A stretch of DNA of 64,000 bases. Source: Erigeron canadensis. Its lineage: Eukaryota > Streptophyta > Magnoliopsida > Asterales > Asteraceae. Numbering within the stretch: the first letter of the stretch is position 1; each line of letters opens with the position of its first letter. The notes under the pieces were generated by a model. The model did no database searches, was not told the origin of the DNA, and saw only the letters and a list, made by a program, of their open reading frames with translations. Below are positions 1 through 12,491 of this stretch, in pieces. The position numbers and the translations under genes were made by a program. Location of the stretch: assembly GCF_010389155.1 (NCBI RefSeq), contig NC_057764.1, positions 2,976,001-3,040,000 on the forward strand. The letters are read 5' to 3'.

Positions 1-815
1 ACTTGACAGGTACGGGGTTGGTGCTTTGTTTAAGTCTCGGTTATTTAATCAACTAAATTGGATTTGAACTTCATTTTATGTGCAATCCAAACATGTTATT
101 TTATGTGCAATCCAAACATGTTGTCAAGCGAATTCAAGATGAATGACCTTTTATTTATTGTTTAATACAACAAACTTCTCTTTCCGATTAATCGTGAGGG
201 ATTACTAACTCATTTTACTAACTATTTGCAACGTGGCAATTCGGCCATAAAAACCCCTCATTTTCTGAATTACTCTATTTTTGCAATTACTTTCAAAGTC
301 CTTGTGAACAATTTCGGATTTACCAGTTTACTATACTGCATACGAACGGGTTCACTGCCTGTGAGTGTGTTGTAGTCAGTTTTCTAGTAGTTCGTGTTTT
401 ATAAATTTTATTACTCGATTTCACATATCAACCATATACAAATTTTGTAAGTTTGTAAGTAATATATATCAATAAAAAAATATAATAGGCGACCATATAC
501 AAAAAGAAAAGTACGTTACTCATCCTCTAATTGATCCCTTTTCTTTATTAACCTTTTCAAGTCAAGCAAGATTAGATTGGGACAAGATCATAAAATCATA
601 TACGGATTCTATGCTTCGATAGATCTTATACAGGTAGCCAAGTCGGTATCATATTCGTTGAACTTAACATCCATGCTTGGCATTTTACTTTGACATATAT
701 GCCCATATTGTTTAAATATATTTTTACATAAGGCTTTGGAACAAGAATCTAGATATGAAAAACACAAAAATGAAAACCAAAAGAGTTCAAAGCCTTCTTT
801 TAAATCTTAAGAGGG
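1..815. other. Gene-free AT-rich stretch
   Basis: No coding signal is visible on either strand. A 25-bp tandem duplication lies at 73-97 and 98-122 and is followed by AT-rich unique-looking DNA. Confidence 0.5.
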
Positions 816-1316
816 CATAATTATTGACTCGTAACTTTTAACTTGACTTGAAAACATGATTTTTTGACTCGTAACTTGGAACGTGACTCGACTCGTAAGA
901 GTCATGACATTTTTAAATACTACATAATATAATATAACTATATATATATATATATATACATATATATGTGTGTGTGTGTGTGACGTTTTTACTAGCAATA
1001 TATAAGTTCATTATTTTAATAAATTTACTAAAATGTTACATATTCAATAGTTTTGAGACATAAACTTATAATTTATCTCCAAATTTGTAATAAAATGATC
1101 AAAACTACATATATAATACACAAATCAATGTAGCATATTAAGTATAATATATTATATAACTATAGTATAAAATTGCAATAATTATAAGTTTGCGACTCGT
1201 GACTCGGTCCAAGTTCACACAGAAACTCGTAAGAGTCTGGACAAAAACGAATCACCTAACGAGTCGACTCATTTTTGGTGTAAATCGACTCAACTCGTAA
1301 GAGTTTAACAATTATG
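816..1316. mobile_element. Non-autonomous TIR element (hAT-like MITE)
   Basis: The two ends are inverted copies: the left end reads cataattattgactcgtaac, and the right end read on the other strand gives cataattgttaaactcttac. Both continue into arrays of the word gactcgta/actcgtaag. Flanking 8-mers aagagggc and aagtgggg could be a decayed 8-bp target duplication, as hAT elements make. A (TA)n(TG)n microsatellite sits at about 941-982. There is no transposase. The family is an inference; the inverted ends are seen directly. Confidence 0.5.
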
Positions 1317-1509
1317 TAAGTGGGGCATAAAAAAAAAAAAAAAAACTACACGTATCATGTTTGGCGGGCTTATATTGTACCGGGCCTATGAAATTCATAT
1401 AACAGTCTTGATTTCTTCAAAGACATAAAACAATCAAAATATTGGAGATGTACAACCAATTCTAAGGTGCCCATTTGTCAACATCTATTATTTTTACAAA
1501 AGATCTTAA

Positions 1510-1948
1510 GAGCATCTACAATAGTAAAAATTAAAAAGCTTTTTTGTCTAAATATGTATAAAAATATGTAAGAGATTTTTTTAAAAAACTTTTCATCCCA
1601 ATGGTAAAAAGCAAATTAAAAAGCTTTTTTGTCTAATTATGTATAAAAATATGTAAGAGATTTTTTAAAAAAACTTTTCATCCCAATGGTAAAAAGCTTT
1701 TGAGAGCTAAAAGTTACATATAATATAGTTTTTAAAATGAAAAAGAAAATGAAAAACTTATTATTTACTAATCTATTGACTATTTCTTCAACCAGTTCTT
1801 GTTATAAAGTAATATATTTTATTTAAATTTAAGCTTTCAAAATTTTTTTAACCATTGAAGTACATAGATTTTTATGAAAAAATCTCTTACATACTATTAT
1901 ACATATTTTGACAAAAAGGTTTTTGACATTTTACCATTAGAGATGCTC
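1510..1948. mobile_element. Tourist-like MITE with internal 85-bp tandem duplication
   Basis: The left end (gagcatctacaatagtaaaa) and the inverted right end (gagcatctctaatggtaaaa) match over roughly 75 bp. The element is flanked by TAA at 1507-1509 and 1949-1951, the 3-bp target typical of PIF/Harbinger elements. Inside the left arm an 85-bp unit starting at 1528 repeats at 1613, and a partial third copy follows near 1688. There is no coding capacity. Confidence 0.75.
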
Positions 1949-2602
1949 TAAGACAATCATGGAATAGTCAAAGAATAGTCTGGAACCTGTCTCCGAATAC
2001 TCCGGTTTTACCTTGTGATCAATTACTATTTTTCAAACTCTATGGTATATATCTGCGGTATATCCATATTTTTGTAAAACAAAACATAATTGCACCATGG
2101 AACCCTTGACTTGAATGGAAACGGCATTCCAACCCTTCCAAGTTTTGTTAGCTATCTTATTTTGTTAACTATTTTGCTTATATTTTTTTGTTGGGTTGTA
2201 TTTTAGTTGAAATAGAAAAAAATTTTGAGAAAAAAAATTAATGCCTAGGTTTACTAGTCCATTTAAACCTTTTAAACCCTCAAACGCCTTAGAGTTCGGT
2301 TCAATGTTCATCTCGTTTTGAAAACATTGGCCAATATGCGTAGTAATTTACAACCAATTTAAAGGCCCAGTCAGTTACTACCCATATAAAGGCCCAATAA
2401 GCATATATGCTTACTTGCTTAGTAAGTCACAACCCAATTTTAGGCCCAGTCTATATTCTATGAGCCCGCTATCCCAATGCTCGATATATTTCTCTTTCGA
2501 GTTTCGACAAATAATATATACACGTTTGATCAAAAGAAATAACTATAGACGGGCTAATTAGAGCTCTTTCTTTTATTTCTCTTCTTAAACGAGACTCGGG
2601 AG

Positions 2603-3250
2603 TAGGGGTGTTCACGGTTTGGTTTTTACCCGGTTAAACTGTAAACCGAACCGTTTAAAAAACGAATAAAACCAAACCGTTTTTGAATTTGGTTTTGGGT
2701 TTGGTTTGTAACCTAAACCGAATTATATATTCGGATTTTGGTCTGGTTATGGGTAAAGGATAATGAATTTGGTTAAACCAAAAAAACCGAATAACCTATA
2801 TTACTATTATGTATTATTAAAAATATTTAATTCGTATCTTTTTTTTTATGGACAATTTTTAATGTATTTTTTACTTTATGAAATTATAAATTCAATTTTG
2901 ATGAATAATTTTTAATAATGATGATAAACAAGAGTTTAGTTCTTTCACTTATGTTATTTGTTTATCCATATGGTTTAAATTTACTACTTTGGTGAAAATT
3001 GAAATTATGAACCTATTTTGGTTAATCACAACTAAGACAAAAAGAAATGGTAAATTTATGTTTCTCATATTTGGTTTTTTTGGTTTTAAACCAAAGCCGA
3101 ACTGAATTCTAATTTGGTTTTCGGTTTGGTCTTTCTATTTCGAATTAGGTTTTGGTTCGGTTTTGGTTTTGAAAAATAAAAATAAAAAAAACCGAAAAAC
3201 CCGAACCAAATAGACCAAATAACCGAAAACCGAACCGATGAACACCCCTA
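2603..3250. mobile_element. hAT-type non-autonomous element, AACCG-rich
   Basis: The termini are taggggtgttca and its exact inverse tgaacaccccta. The 8-bp flanks are ctcgggag (2595-2602) and ctcaggag (3251-3258), one mismatch, which fits a hAT target duplication. The subterminal parts are dense in the words accgaacc and ggttcggttttgg on opposite strands, so the element can fold back. It has no transposase. A 65-codon frame running out of its right end is not credible as a gene. Confidence 0.8.
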
Positions 3251-5415
3251 CTCAGGAGCATCCATATTTCCTCTTCCTTTCAAACCGAGGAGCACAGAAC
3301 AATCCTTCCCTTTTTTTTCTCTCTTTCATTCTTTTTTTTTTCCTCTTCAAACAAACTCGGGAACACAGCCTAGGCCATTATGTGAAAAGACCCACAACTA
3401 GAGTCCTGGATCGGTTTGAATACGAACTAATTTGATGAAACTAGTTGGTTTTTGTTTCTTAACAATTGGAAATAAATCATTCAACCTACTACCTTTTTTT
3501 AACTAACTTCACAACACTAATCTTAAAGCCCAATTGACATGCATAAATCAGGAATAGATAGTGCATTTAGGTTAAAATCAATTGATGACATGTAATGATT
3601 CCCAACAACTAATTATAATTATTAAGGACTTAGCATATTCATATTGCAAAGTTTTCAAACTGTGAAGGTTGTTGTCACTTTATATTGTCGGCCCACCGAA
3701 TTTGTAAAAGATATTGTATTGGATTTTAAAGAATATCTTGGTCAATAAAGTTTGACTAGTAGAATTCGGGTTTTGCTAAAAGAGATTTTAACAGGCAATC
3801 TATCTTTGCGTTTGGTTTATTTTCCAGGAAAAACTCGTTAATCCATTCACCCATGAATATGACAACGGGTTAACAGTAAAATGATGCGATCATATAGTCT
3901 GATTGATACGTAACATAAAACCCGTCACCCATGGATCTCCTAGCCCCATTACTTCATGAATTTTCCAACAAAAATACATAAGTTCTAATATATCTAATTA
4001 AATCTTACCTTGGAGTAGAGTGCAAAGTTATTCATTTTAGCTTCTGGCCTTGTGATTGTTGTTTTAATTTTGTTGATCATTTTGTCCAGTCCTAACAAAA
4101 GTTAGTTAAGCGTCATCATTGCCTTGATTTTCTACCTTACTTTAGCGTTTTTAGTTTTTTTTACAATTTAATCTATTCAGCTTTGTCTTACTAGCCGACA
4201 TGTTATATACAAGAAAAATAATATTTGTATGTAACAGCTAACCTTTCTTGTCAAAGTTATCATAAACTAAACAATATGCATATTTTGCAAACTTTAATCA
4301 TTACCGTTCTTTGACTTTTGTATTAGAATTTTAATTTGGATAAAGCACTCCAATGAGGCATATATTGGAACGTATTCAACTTCGAATACAATGCTCACCA
4401 CACACCATCGAATGTTTCGTATTCGGAGTGTATTAGAGTCAAATGGGGTGGCCACCACAATTGTTTTAGGGAATGTATTGGAGTGCATTACATGTATTGG
4501 GCATTTGGTTTGAATGTTTTGGAATGTATTAGATGTATTAGGTATTGAGTGTGAAAGAGGGATAATGTATTGGAAAATTTTTTTACTGATTCGTTGATTT
4601 GTTAGTGTAGTATTGGCGGAAATCATTTTTTTTAATAATAGTTCTAACAGTTATCATTAACATATATACAAAACAATTAAAATTTTACTTTTGAATTTAA
4701 TGATAGAAGTATAACGGATTTATGCACGTTAATAACAGCGTATAGGACTGTACCCTTATTCTTATGTTTTTTTAGTATTGAACAATTTTTAGGCAAAACA
4801 ATAAATAGCTTTATATATATTTAACTGAACTCACTTTATGACCAGAGAGTATGATAGAATTTAAGACATGAAATTTATATTTAATGGAACAACAGGATAC
4901 TATTACTAATAATAGAAGGCGATACTTGCAAGAAAAATACAATTACAATACGTATAACAAAATACAATTGTAAATTATTCTAGAGATATAAGTCGTACAA
5001 TATAAAGTCAAGTTGGAATTTTCTCTAGAATTTAGCTCCGAAGACTACAAACTATGTGAAAAAACTCATGTCACTTACTTTAAAAATGACATGAGTAAAA
5101 CCTCATCAACAAAAGTCGCACCACCAACTTTTACATTGTGATGTTTCTATTGCAGTCTCGTACAACAACCGGGTAAGACATATCGTTATATTACACTATA
5201 TATGGGTAAAATATTGTTGTCATCAACAATTATAAATTATAGAGTAACAGATAGCGATTCTTTTAAGTTGCTAGAAGGGTAAAGTTAAAGTCTCATTAAC
5301 CTTTGTATCAAAATCAATGTTCAACGTTTAATGATTATCTCTGAATTTTAAACATTGATTATAATTCAATGGTCTAAATTTTCTAACTTTTTATAAATAA
5401 AATTTGAAGGAATCT
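3251..5415. other. Gene-free stretch with decayed repeat DNA
   Basis: I see no supported gene. At about 4300-4620 the word gtattgga/aatgtatt recurs, and ttgggcatttggttt resembles the ends of hAT-like MITEs elsewhere in the window; an open minus-strand frame of 110 codons covers it but has no recognisable protein. The rest is AT-rich and featureless to me. Confidence 0.4.
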
Positions 5416-5652
5416 TTTTTTGAAAGGTGTATTTCATTAAAACTTCATTTCACGATTCGACAACGGGAGGTCTAGCATACGTTGTCTTAACCGGGTCCGT
5501 GCTAGATAATTCTCTCATCCTATTTCAAATACCCAATGAAAAGAAATCCCCTACTAATCCGTCCGAAAACACAATAGTTAATAGAGATAAACCTATTATT
5601 TCAGGCTTGAACTTGAGTATACCGAAATCAAGTCCATATAAAAACACTTAAT
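5416..5652 (-). mobile_element. Possible LINE 3' end fragment
   Basis: Read on the minus strand, the segment ends in gttttaatgaaatacacc followed by tttcaaaaaaag, an A-rich tail preceded by a poly-adenylation-like stretch. This resembles the tail of the better supported LINE at 15393-16269. No reverse transcriptase motif is left. A 74-codon plus-strand frame over it looks like a chance frame. Confidence 0.35.
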
Positions 5653-5841
5653 TCCTATGTTACTAACAAAGTATATACTTTTGGTTTGAAACTAGTCAAA
5701 ATTTAATGGAGGAACAAATGTACAGAAAAGATAGAATCTTCTGCCACCAATGCCAACAGGATTCGCCCATATATGAATCGATTGATATATAATAATATAT
5801 ATAGTAAAACATATACTAGCATTAGATAAAAAAGGAAGGGA

Positions 5842-5997
5842 GTATGAGGCTGTTAGGCATTCAAGTTGGGTAAAAAACTCTTCACATATCTTTTTTTAAA
5901 AGGTAAAATCATGGGGGGCCATGTATTTATTTAAAATATTAAAATATTAATATGTAAGGGGTTTTTCACTCAAGTTAGGTGCATAACAGTCTCATAC
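5842..5997. mobile_element. Small TIR MITE, possible TA target
   Basis: The left end gtatgaggctgttaggcatt and the inverted right end gtatgagactgttatgcacc pair over about 38 bp. If the element proper starts at tgaggctg and ends at gtctca, it is flanked by TA on both sides, as for Tc1/mariner-type MITEs. The left half of a related copy lies at 29343-29436, directly against the copia element. Confidence 0.65.
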
Positions 5998-7626
5998 TTA
6001 CTTTTCCCTAGATAAAATATTAGATAACATTAGATAAACGACCTGACATATACTCTGTTGTTATTTTTACAAATAAAATATTGGAAACATCATACAAATC
6101 ATCTTAGGGCGTTGGTTTTTAAGATAGAAATCGCTATAGGTTCACTAAAGAAGTATTTGGTTGGAAGATTTTTATGCAGGGAAAGGTAGTGAAAGCGTTT
6201 GTTTCGGGTTGATATATGATGTTAGTGGGTGTTTGGTTTGAAAGTAAGAGTCCATATGGGTTTTATTCTATGGAGTATGAACTACCTACGGAATTGACAC
6301 ATTATCACCAAAACCTCTATGTAATTTCTCCTAGAAATTATATATTTCACTAGTAATAAGTTAATTTATACTACCTATATAAACAAATTACCACTTCCAT
6401 TTAACTCTCTACCTTTGAATTACCTAATATACCCCCTACATTTAAACTACCACCACACACCTTATCCCTAAAATTTCGAAATTACCCTTAATAAAAAAAC
6501 CCACAATTACCTAAAACCCCTATTTTTATAAAATCCCCATTAACTCTAAAATTATTATTGCTATGGATAATTAGAAAAAACATTTTAATTGCCATAAATT
6601 ATATTACAAAATATTTAAACAATAATTGTCTTTTTATAACTCACGAAATTACGAACAAATTATGTCTTTTGTATAAATTTTAATCTTTGACTATTTATTT
6701 TTTTAATTGTCTTGGTCTCCTTCCTTACAATTGTAAATAGTTATTTTTCATGGTCAGTGTTTGCACTTCATTATTTTTTGCACCTAATACACGACTTATT
6801 TTTAGAATGATATATATGGTTAGATCATGCATTGACGCATCTCATGAAAGTAAACTGTACGTTATAAACCGTTACGGTGTCTAAATCATTATAGACCGTC
6901 GCCGCTGTAACATGCGGACACCACTCTAGTAGTCATAAATTAGCACTGCTTTTAAAAAAAGCCCGATAAATTTTTTTTTCTAAACTTTGGTAAAACAAAA
7001 GACAAATGGAAATAAATCACGTTTTTCATAAAATAACTAGTTTTAAAAAAACACCATCGCTTGATCATCGTGAGTCTAAGTCATGATAATCGAATAGGCA
7101 ATTCAATACCCTCCGGATATGTGTAAAGAGCTAATTAAACATTATAATTCAATTTGTAGTGAAATAAGTTTAGAATGTCTTGAATATTAGCAATTCCCTT
7201 CTTAAACCATCAATGATAAAAATATAAACAAACATATTATATCTTACTTTATATACCGATTGAAAAATCTGTAACATATAACTGAAAATTAAACATAAAA
7301 AGAAATGGAGTAGTAGTGAAAAGTGTAAACAAAAAAGCAGAACACAATCCAAGCAAATCTTGTCATGTATAAAAGTTTGAAACTCTGATTAGAAAATGAT
7401 AAGATGATAGAAATGAAAAACATGTCATTTCCATTCCAAGTTATTGTTTAGTGCTTACGTCAAAATTGTCAAAAAGTCTACAACCTTACCTTTGATTACT
7501 AAAAGACAACATATTGAAAATGAAAACCACCTCAATTGACTTAAAAGTCAACAACTAACACCCATGTCCACATGAACCCGAGTCAACTCGTTCAGACTCG
7601 ATTTGGCTTTTTTGGTTCTACGTCTG
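5998..7626. other. Gene-free stretch with repeat fragments
   Basis: No gene is supported. The part at 6840-6935 (gaccgtcgccgctgt ... ggacaccactctagtag) resembles one end of the Mutator-like element at 52827-53582, so it is probably a relic of that family. Other similar ends are at about 41180-41290 and 55720-55810. Confidence 0.4.
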
Positions 7627-7913
7627 AAAGCGCGTTTGGTTCACAGATTCTGATGAAATCTGATGGAATTGAATTTCATTCCGTTGTACGTTCGGTTGTC
7701 AAAAGATGATGGAATTTCATTCCATTGGAAGGTAAACATTCCATCAAATGATGGAATCTCCAATCCATGGGTTATTGGATGTAATTTGATTCCTTCATTC
7801 ACTTGAATTTTAAGAAAATAAAAAACATTACATCAAATTTCATTCCTTCAGAATATAATTCCGTTATAAGATTTCATTCCTTATAAAAACATTGTGTGAA
7901 CAAAACGCGCCCT
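7627..7913. mobile_element. TIR MITE with cgcgtttggttca ends
   Basis: The left terminus agcgcgtttggttcaca pairs with the inverted right terminus gggcgcgttttgttcacaca. The interior is built of attccatt/gatggaat words in both orientations. I could not settle a target duplication. A similar longer element is at 62998-63863. Confidence 0.6.
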
Positions 7914-8518
7914 GAGTTGTATGCACCCATAAACTTTCTCTATAGCTATTGAATTGAAAACTCTAATTTGAAAATGGAGGAAATATGTTTTTAAGAGGTA
8001 CGGTAGCTAAATGGAATGGTAGTCACTTTATCCCTGCCTATTATTAACGTAACCTAATATTCGTCTATGTCTATTTACATTTATACCAAAACTATAAACT
8101 CAAACATAATAAATTTCGCATCCAACATACCTTTTGTCTGATAAACTGGATTGGAGTAAAAACGTAAAAGATTTACATTTTATATTAGTACTATAAACTT
8201 CCGTTGACACAGAATTGGTCAATATAATGGGAAGACCGATAGTAAATCAGTTATCTATATCATAATATTAGTGCTATAATAGTAGATTAGTTTTCCAACT
8301 TATAATGTTAATTAGACTGAAGTTGAAAAAAAACAGAAACTCGATTCCTTGATAGTTTAATACGAGTTATAGCTTGTGAAGTTGTCAATATAATAGTAAA
8401 TTATACTGTACAAGAATTTTAACTCTTACAATAAGAGTAATAAATTTGTTTGACAAGAGTCAATGACACAAAGAATTAATTGTATGAACAAACTCTTTCA
8501 TAATAAGAAAAAGGGGTT

Positions 8519-8659
8519 TGCTAAATACAGCTCTTAGGGCTGTGTTTAAGGTGCATAATTTGTTTGTATATTTACTATTAAAATTAAAGGGCGGACTTTT
8601 AATATGGAAGGTACAAGTTTTTTTATACATATTAAATACAACCCTTGCTGTATTTAGCA
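8519..8659. mobile_element. Short TIR MITE (tgctaaatacag ends)
   Basis: The sequence tgctaaatacagctcttagg at the left pairs with tgctaaatacagcaagggtt read from the right on the other strand, and the pairing continues imperfectly. The element is about 141 bp with no gene. Overlapping open frames on both strands here are a by-product of the inverted repeat. Confidence 0.6.
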
Positions 8660-8927
8660 TTTCCCATAAAAATATTGGTTTGGTTGGTCCATTAATTAGA
8701 TCGTTCCCTGTTTACCACGTAATTAAATAGTTTAACTACATAGCGGTATTGCTTGTTCACATTTCAATTCAGTTTAAGGGGGAAATCTAACAACATTTTG
8801 CTCATAATCTGATTTAAACTTAATATATATCTTAAAGTACGTCTCAAATACTAATATATCCATAGTTGGTATGACAAACCGAAAGTTAAAATTTATATAA
8901 AAAAAAATGAGTATATTTAGATGCATG

Positions 8928-9182
8928 TTAAACTAGATTTTTAAAAATATCTATACTCACATGTATTATTACTTCACCATCTTTTTTCCTACTCATGAAC
9001 TTATCAAACATCCCACTTTTGGGTGGTTTCTCTTGGATTTTGTTAGCTTTACACATGATTTTGTATTCAAGTAATAAATCAATCAAACTCCCCTTGATTT
9101 TAGCAAGATATTGAGGCTCAAGTGGGGGTTCTTTAAACAAACAGCTAGAGAAAAAAATTATTGAAGAGGAATTGGGGAACAT
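8928..9182 (-). pseudogene. Unrecognised possible exon fragment
   Basis: A minus-strand frame of 84 codons has a non-repetitive, protein-like composition, with a charged middle (for example KIQEKPPKSGMFDKFMSRKK). Near its end it meets a strong plant splice-donor match, ACATGTGAGTATAG, after which the frame turns AT-rich and stops. I do not recognise the family. It may be an exon fragment of a host gene, carried or left behind, or a chance frame. No partner exon was found nearby. Confidence 0.2.
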
Positions 9183-9839
9183 TCATCACAACTTTTACGA
9201 GTTAGAGTGCCATAAATATATTATACAAAAGAGCACCATCATCATCCACCATCGAAAATCTGTGGAGTGCAGTTGTGATTCATAAATCGATTGATTCAGT
9301 ATTTAATCTATACTAGTTATCGTAAATAATCATTCAGCAAGAAAAAGGTATCATATATATTCTGTCACGATTTACTTTTACTAAATAACAGTTAAATTGT
9401 TTTAATTATGCATTGTTTTTTAGTTTATGCGCTTTAACTATTATACATATACATAATTACATATACTTACACAAGATATATAATAGAAGTGAAAAAATTA
9501 GCGGATGATTGTTTTAGGATAGACTAAATTGAATTTGATTTTTAATTAAGTTTTACAATAAAAGGTGATATTCTCATAACATATTTTGACCAAACATAAA
9601 CATATATATTTTATTACATATTGTATAACTGTTTAAAATGTATGGTTAATTTATGTTGAAATGATATAATCCCCTTTAAAATACCCCGTTGAAAACACAA
9701 ATCAAGTGAAAATGAGTCCTTAGCTTTTGTTTAGACCGTAGAGCTCGGCCCTCATCTTTAAAAGTGAGAGACCAGTTATGTTCAAAATTGCCGTTTAAAA
9801 AAACTATTTAGACACTAATTACCTTTTTATGGTAACTAA
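9183..9839. other. Gene-free AT-rich stretch
   Basis: Nothing recognisable. Low-complexity AT-rich sequence with no coding frame worth reporting. Confidence 0.4.
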
Positions 9840-9985
9840 ACTTTTTACATTTTCTGACTTTTAGCTTTTTGTGGCCGAAAGTCCTATGAAAGCAAACTCT
9901 CTTCCTTTGAGTAGAGGTAAGATTGTCTACAGCTCATATCTCATATCCCTGCTCAGGGATTGATCCCGCTGTTGTTCTTGTAATT
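9840..9985 (+). mobile_element. Decayed SINE 3' part (tentative)
   Basis: The stretch gagtagaggtaagattgtct followed by acagctcatatctcatatccctg resembles the body of tRNA-derived plant SINEs, and a similar sequence is present in the SINE at 60221-60462 (on its minus strand: ggtaggggtgcctacatctt). The internal promoter boxes are not clear here, so this would be only a 3' relic. Confidence 0.3.
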
Positions 9986-10454
9986 ACCACGAATTTACAA
10001 CAATCCGCATTTTCAAAATATGTATCATACATGTACCGATGTACGTTAATGAAGTTACGTGGGGGTGAGAAATAGCATCCATTACACCAAAAATAACCAA
10101 ATTAGTGTAAACATGATTCCAAACTCCTTTGTCATGTAATGTTGCATATTTCCATTCATGATAATTTACGTGATACAAATTTTAAAATGTATTTGGGTAC
10201 CCATGTTCAGGGCTAACCATATATGCATATTCTTAGTAATAGTTATTTAATGATTTGCCAAAAATAAAAACCCACTAATAAATAGACTTGTCAACTAAAA
10301 GAGGTATATATGGTCTCATATACATGCATTTATCAACTCCAATGATACGAATATTTGGCTCATACGTGACGATACTAAACATTATACTTTTGGTTAAAGT
10401 AACTTTACTTTATATAATAAAAAATAATACAAGCCAACTATAATATTACAAACC

Positions 10455-10620
10455 ACCGCCAATTTGGTGTAGTGGTACAAGGCTACGATGGAATAGATTA
10501 GTTGGCTATAGGTAACTTGTTCAAACCTGAGTTGAACAAAGCCAAGTCAGCATTATGGTGTTTCGCAGGCATATAAGATTGTTTTTTGTCATTAGGTTAC
10601 GTAAGTAAGTAACAGGAGTT
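10455..10620 (+). mobile_element. tRNA-derived SINE relic
   Basis: A box A-like word ggtgtagtggtacaagg (10466 onward) is followed about 45 bp later by a box B-like word gttcaaacctg. This spacing is what an RNA polymerase III internal promoter of a tRNA-derived SINE shows. A body continues to about 10620. I could not find the target duplication, and no cloverleaf of a functional tRNA can be folded by eye. Confidence 0.45.
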
Positions 10621-11241
10621 TACTCGTAGACTGTTTAAAATAGGAGAGTGATTATTCTTACAACATAATTTTGTAATCTACAAAAATATACAAACTTTAT
10701 TGCAGAGGATACAACGGCATAATGCAGATATTGTTGTATATTGTCAAATTATGTTATATGAATATCATTTCCCTTTAAAAAACTACAATGTCCTATATGA
10801 TTAGATATTTTATTATAATGAAACTATAATACAATATTATATATAATTAGATGTTGCACTATGAATATAATTTTATTACAAATTTGAAAAGAGTAAGAAA
10901 AACGTTTAAAGAAAGAAGGAATCTATCTCATGTTGTGTTTCACCCTCCAAGATGAAGAAGCATGGTAAAGGCCTTTTTGGCCCCATCTTTTTTCCCTTAA
11001 CTTGGCCATGAAATGAAAGCGAGAAGGTCCACATGAACATTTCTTTTTCAAATAGGTAAACCTTTTCCCACTTAATTTACCATAAATGGTGCATTTTAAC
11101 CTTTTATGATTAAAGTTGTTAATAGTTTAATTAAGTTAAAATCACCGGATCCAATAATTAAAAAAGATAATAGTAATAATAATAAACAGCTTTTTTTGTT
11201 GTTGTTGTACTAATAGTTTAGAATGCTACAACATGTTTATA
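10621..11241. other. Gene-free stretch
   Basis: AT-rich, no supported gene or repeat. Confidence 0.4.
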
Positions 11242-11563
11242 GAGATGTTCTATAATCATCACATGTCTTTGATTTTTTTAACCAAATGGCTTAGTAAACA
11301 TAAGACATGTGTTAAGTTACTCCTATAGTCAATTAAAAGCTATTCATAACCTCTAATTACAATAACATATAAAATAGTGTTAGAGCTCTGAAAAAATTAG
11401 AGGAGATGTTCTATAATCATCACATGTCTTTGATTTTTTTAACCAAATGGCTTAGTAAACATAAGACATGTGTTAAGTTACTCCTATAGTCAATTAAAAG
11501 CTATTCATAACCTCTAATTACAATAACATATAAAATAGTGTTAGAGCTCTGAAAAAATTAGAG
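11242..11563. repeat. Perfect 161-bp tandem duplication
   Basis: The units 11242-11402 and 11403-11563 are identical as far as I can compare them by eye, beginning gagatgttctataatcatca. There are exactly two copies. Complete identity in non-coding DNA suggests either a very recent duplication or an assembly or haplotype artefact. It lies about 1.5 kb beyond the 3' end of the TCP gene. Confidence 0.9.
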
Positions 11564-12217
11564 GACAAGATTGGAAAAGAAAATTAGTAAATACCACATG
11601 TCACCTTTTTAATGTTTTAAAATGGTTATTAGGCTATTTGGTTAGAAAGATTTAACATTTTCCTTAGAAAAAATGATAAATTCTTCTAAAGATTAACCTA
11701 AAAATCCTCTTAATACTATAAGCATGTGTTATCTACAAATTTGTACTGTATTTTATAATCTTGTCCTCCTGATTTTTTTACATGTCACCATTTAATAGTT
11801 ATAAAATTTTTTAAAGTATTTTACTAAAAGAATTAATCATTTTCCTTTTCTATATATATAATCTCTTACCCATGACCAAACTTATTTTTTAAGTCAAAAT
11901 ACAATAATCACTAGAAAACAAATTGTCTAGTCAAACATTACAGACTTTTATTATATTGTAATAACTTGCGATATTTCCAAAGAAAAAAAGATTATGTCTA
12001 TATATGGTATATACTTGCCTGTATGTATTGGGAGTAAAAGTACGGCATTTTTGTGATATTTTTAAAAAGAAAAATACATATATTTTTCGTCTTTGAATTT
12101 TTCCCGAAACAATGATAAATGCTTGTATTGGAGATAAAATCCAAAATAATTTAAAGTTGTACAACATACATAAAGATATGTATAATGATACGAATTGGCA
12201 AAAGAACAGAAGAAATT
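11564..12217. other. Gene-free stretch
   Basis: No gene. A 78-codon minus-strand frame at 11931-12167 is AT-rich and has no recognisable protein features. Confidence 0.4.
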
Positions 12218-12491
12218 TATGGGTTTGTTTGGCAAAGGGCTTTTAAGAGCTTTTAAGGGCTTAAAAAGCCCTTAGCTTTTAAAAATAAGCTCCTTTGAAA
12301 ATTATAGCCCTGTTTGGTAAAACATAAAAAATCAAAAGCCCCAACTTCGAAAAATTCCTAAAAGCCCCAAAAGGTCTTTAAAATAAAAACTCGTCGGAAA
12401 AGAGTCGAAAAAAAAGCCTCAGCCCCTAGCCCCAAACTCCAGCCCTTAACTACAGCCCAGCTCTAAACTTTTGTGTCAAACATACCCATAA
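12218..12491. mobile_element. TIR MITE (ttatgggtttgtttggc ends)
   Basis: The left end ttatgggtttgtttggcaaa pairs with the inverted right end ttatgggtatgtttgacaca. The interior is rich in cttttaag/gcccc words. It lies about 550 bp downstream of the TCP stop codon. Confidence 0.55.

Noticed and set aside
4294..4626. 110-codon minus-strand frame
   Set aside because: The composition follows repeated gtattgga/aatgtatt words and no protein family is visible; treated as repeat DNA.
10455..10540. Functional tRNA gene
   Set aside because: Boxes A and B are present but no acceptor or anticodon stems pair by eye, and a SINE body follows.
11242..11563. CRISPR-like or satellite array
   Set aside because: There are only two adjoining copies without spacers; it is a simple tandem duplication in plant DNA.
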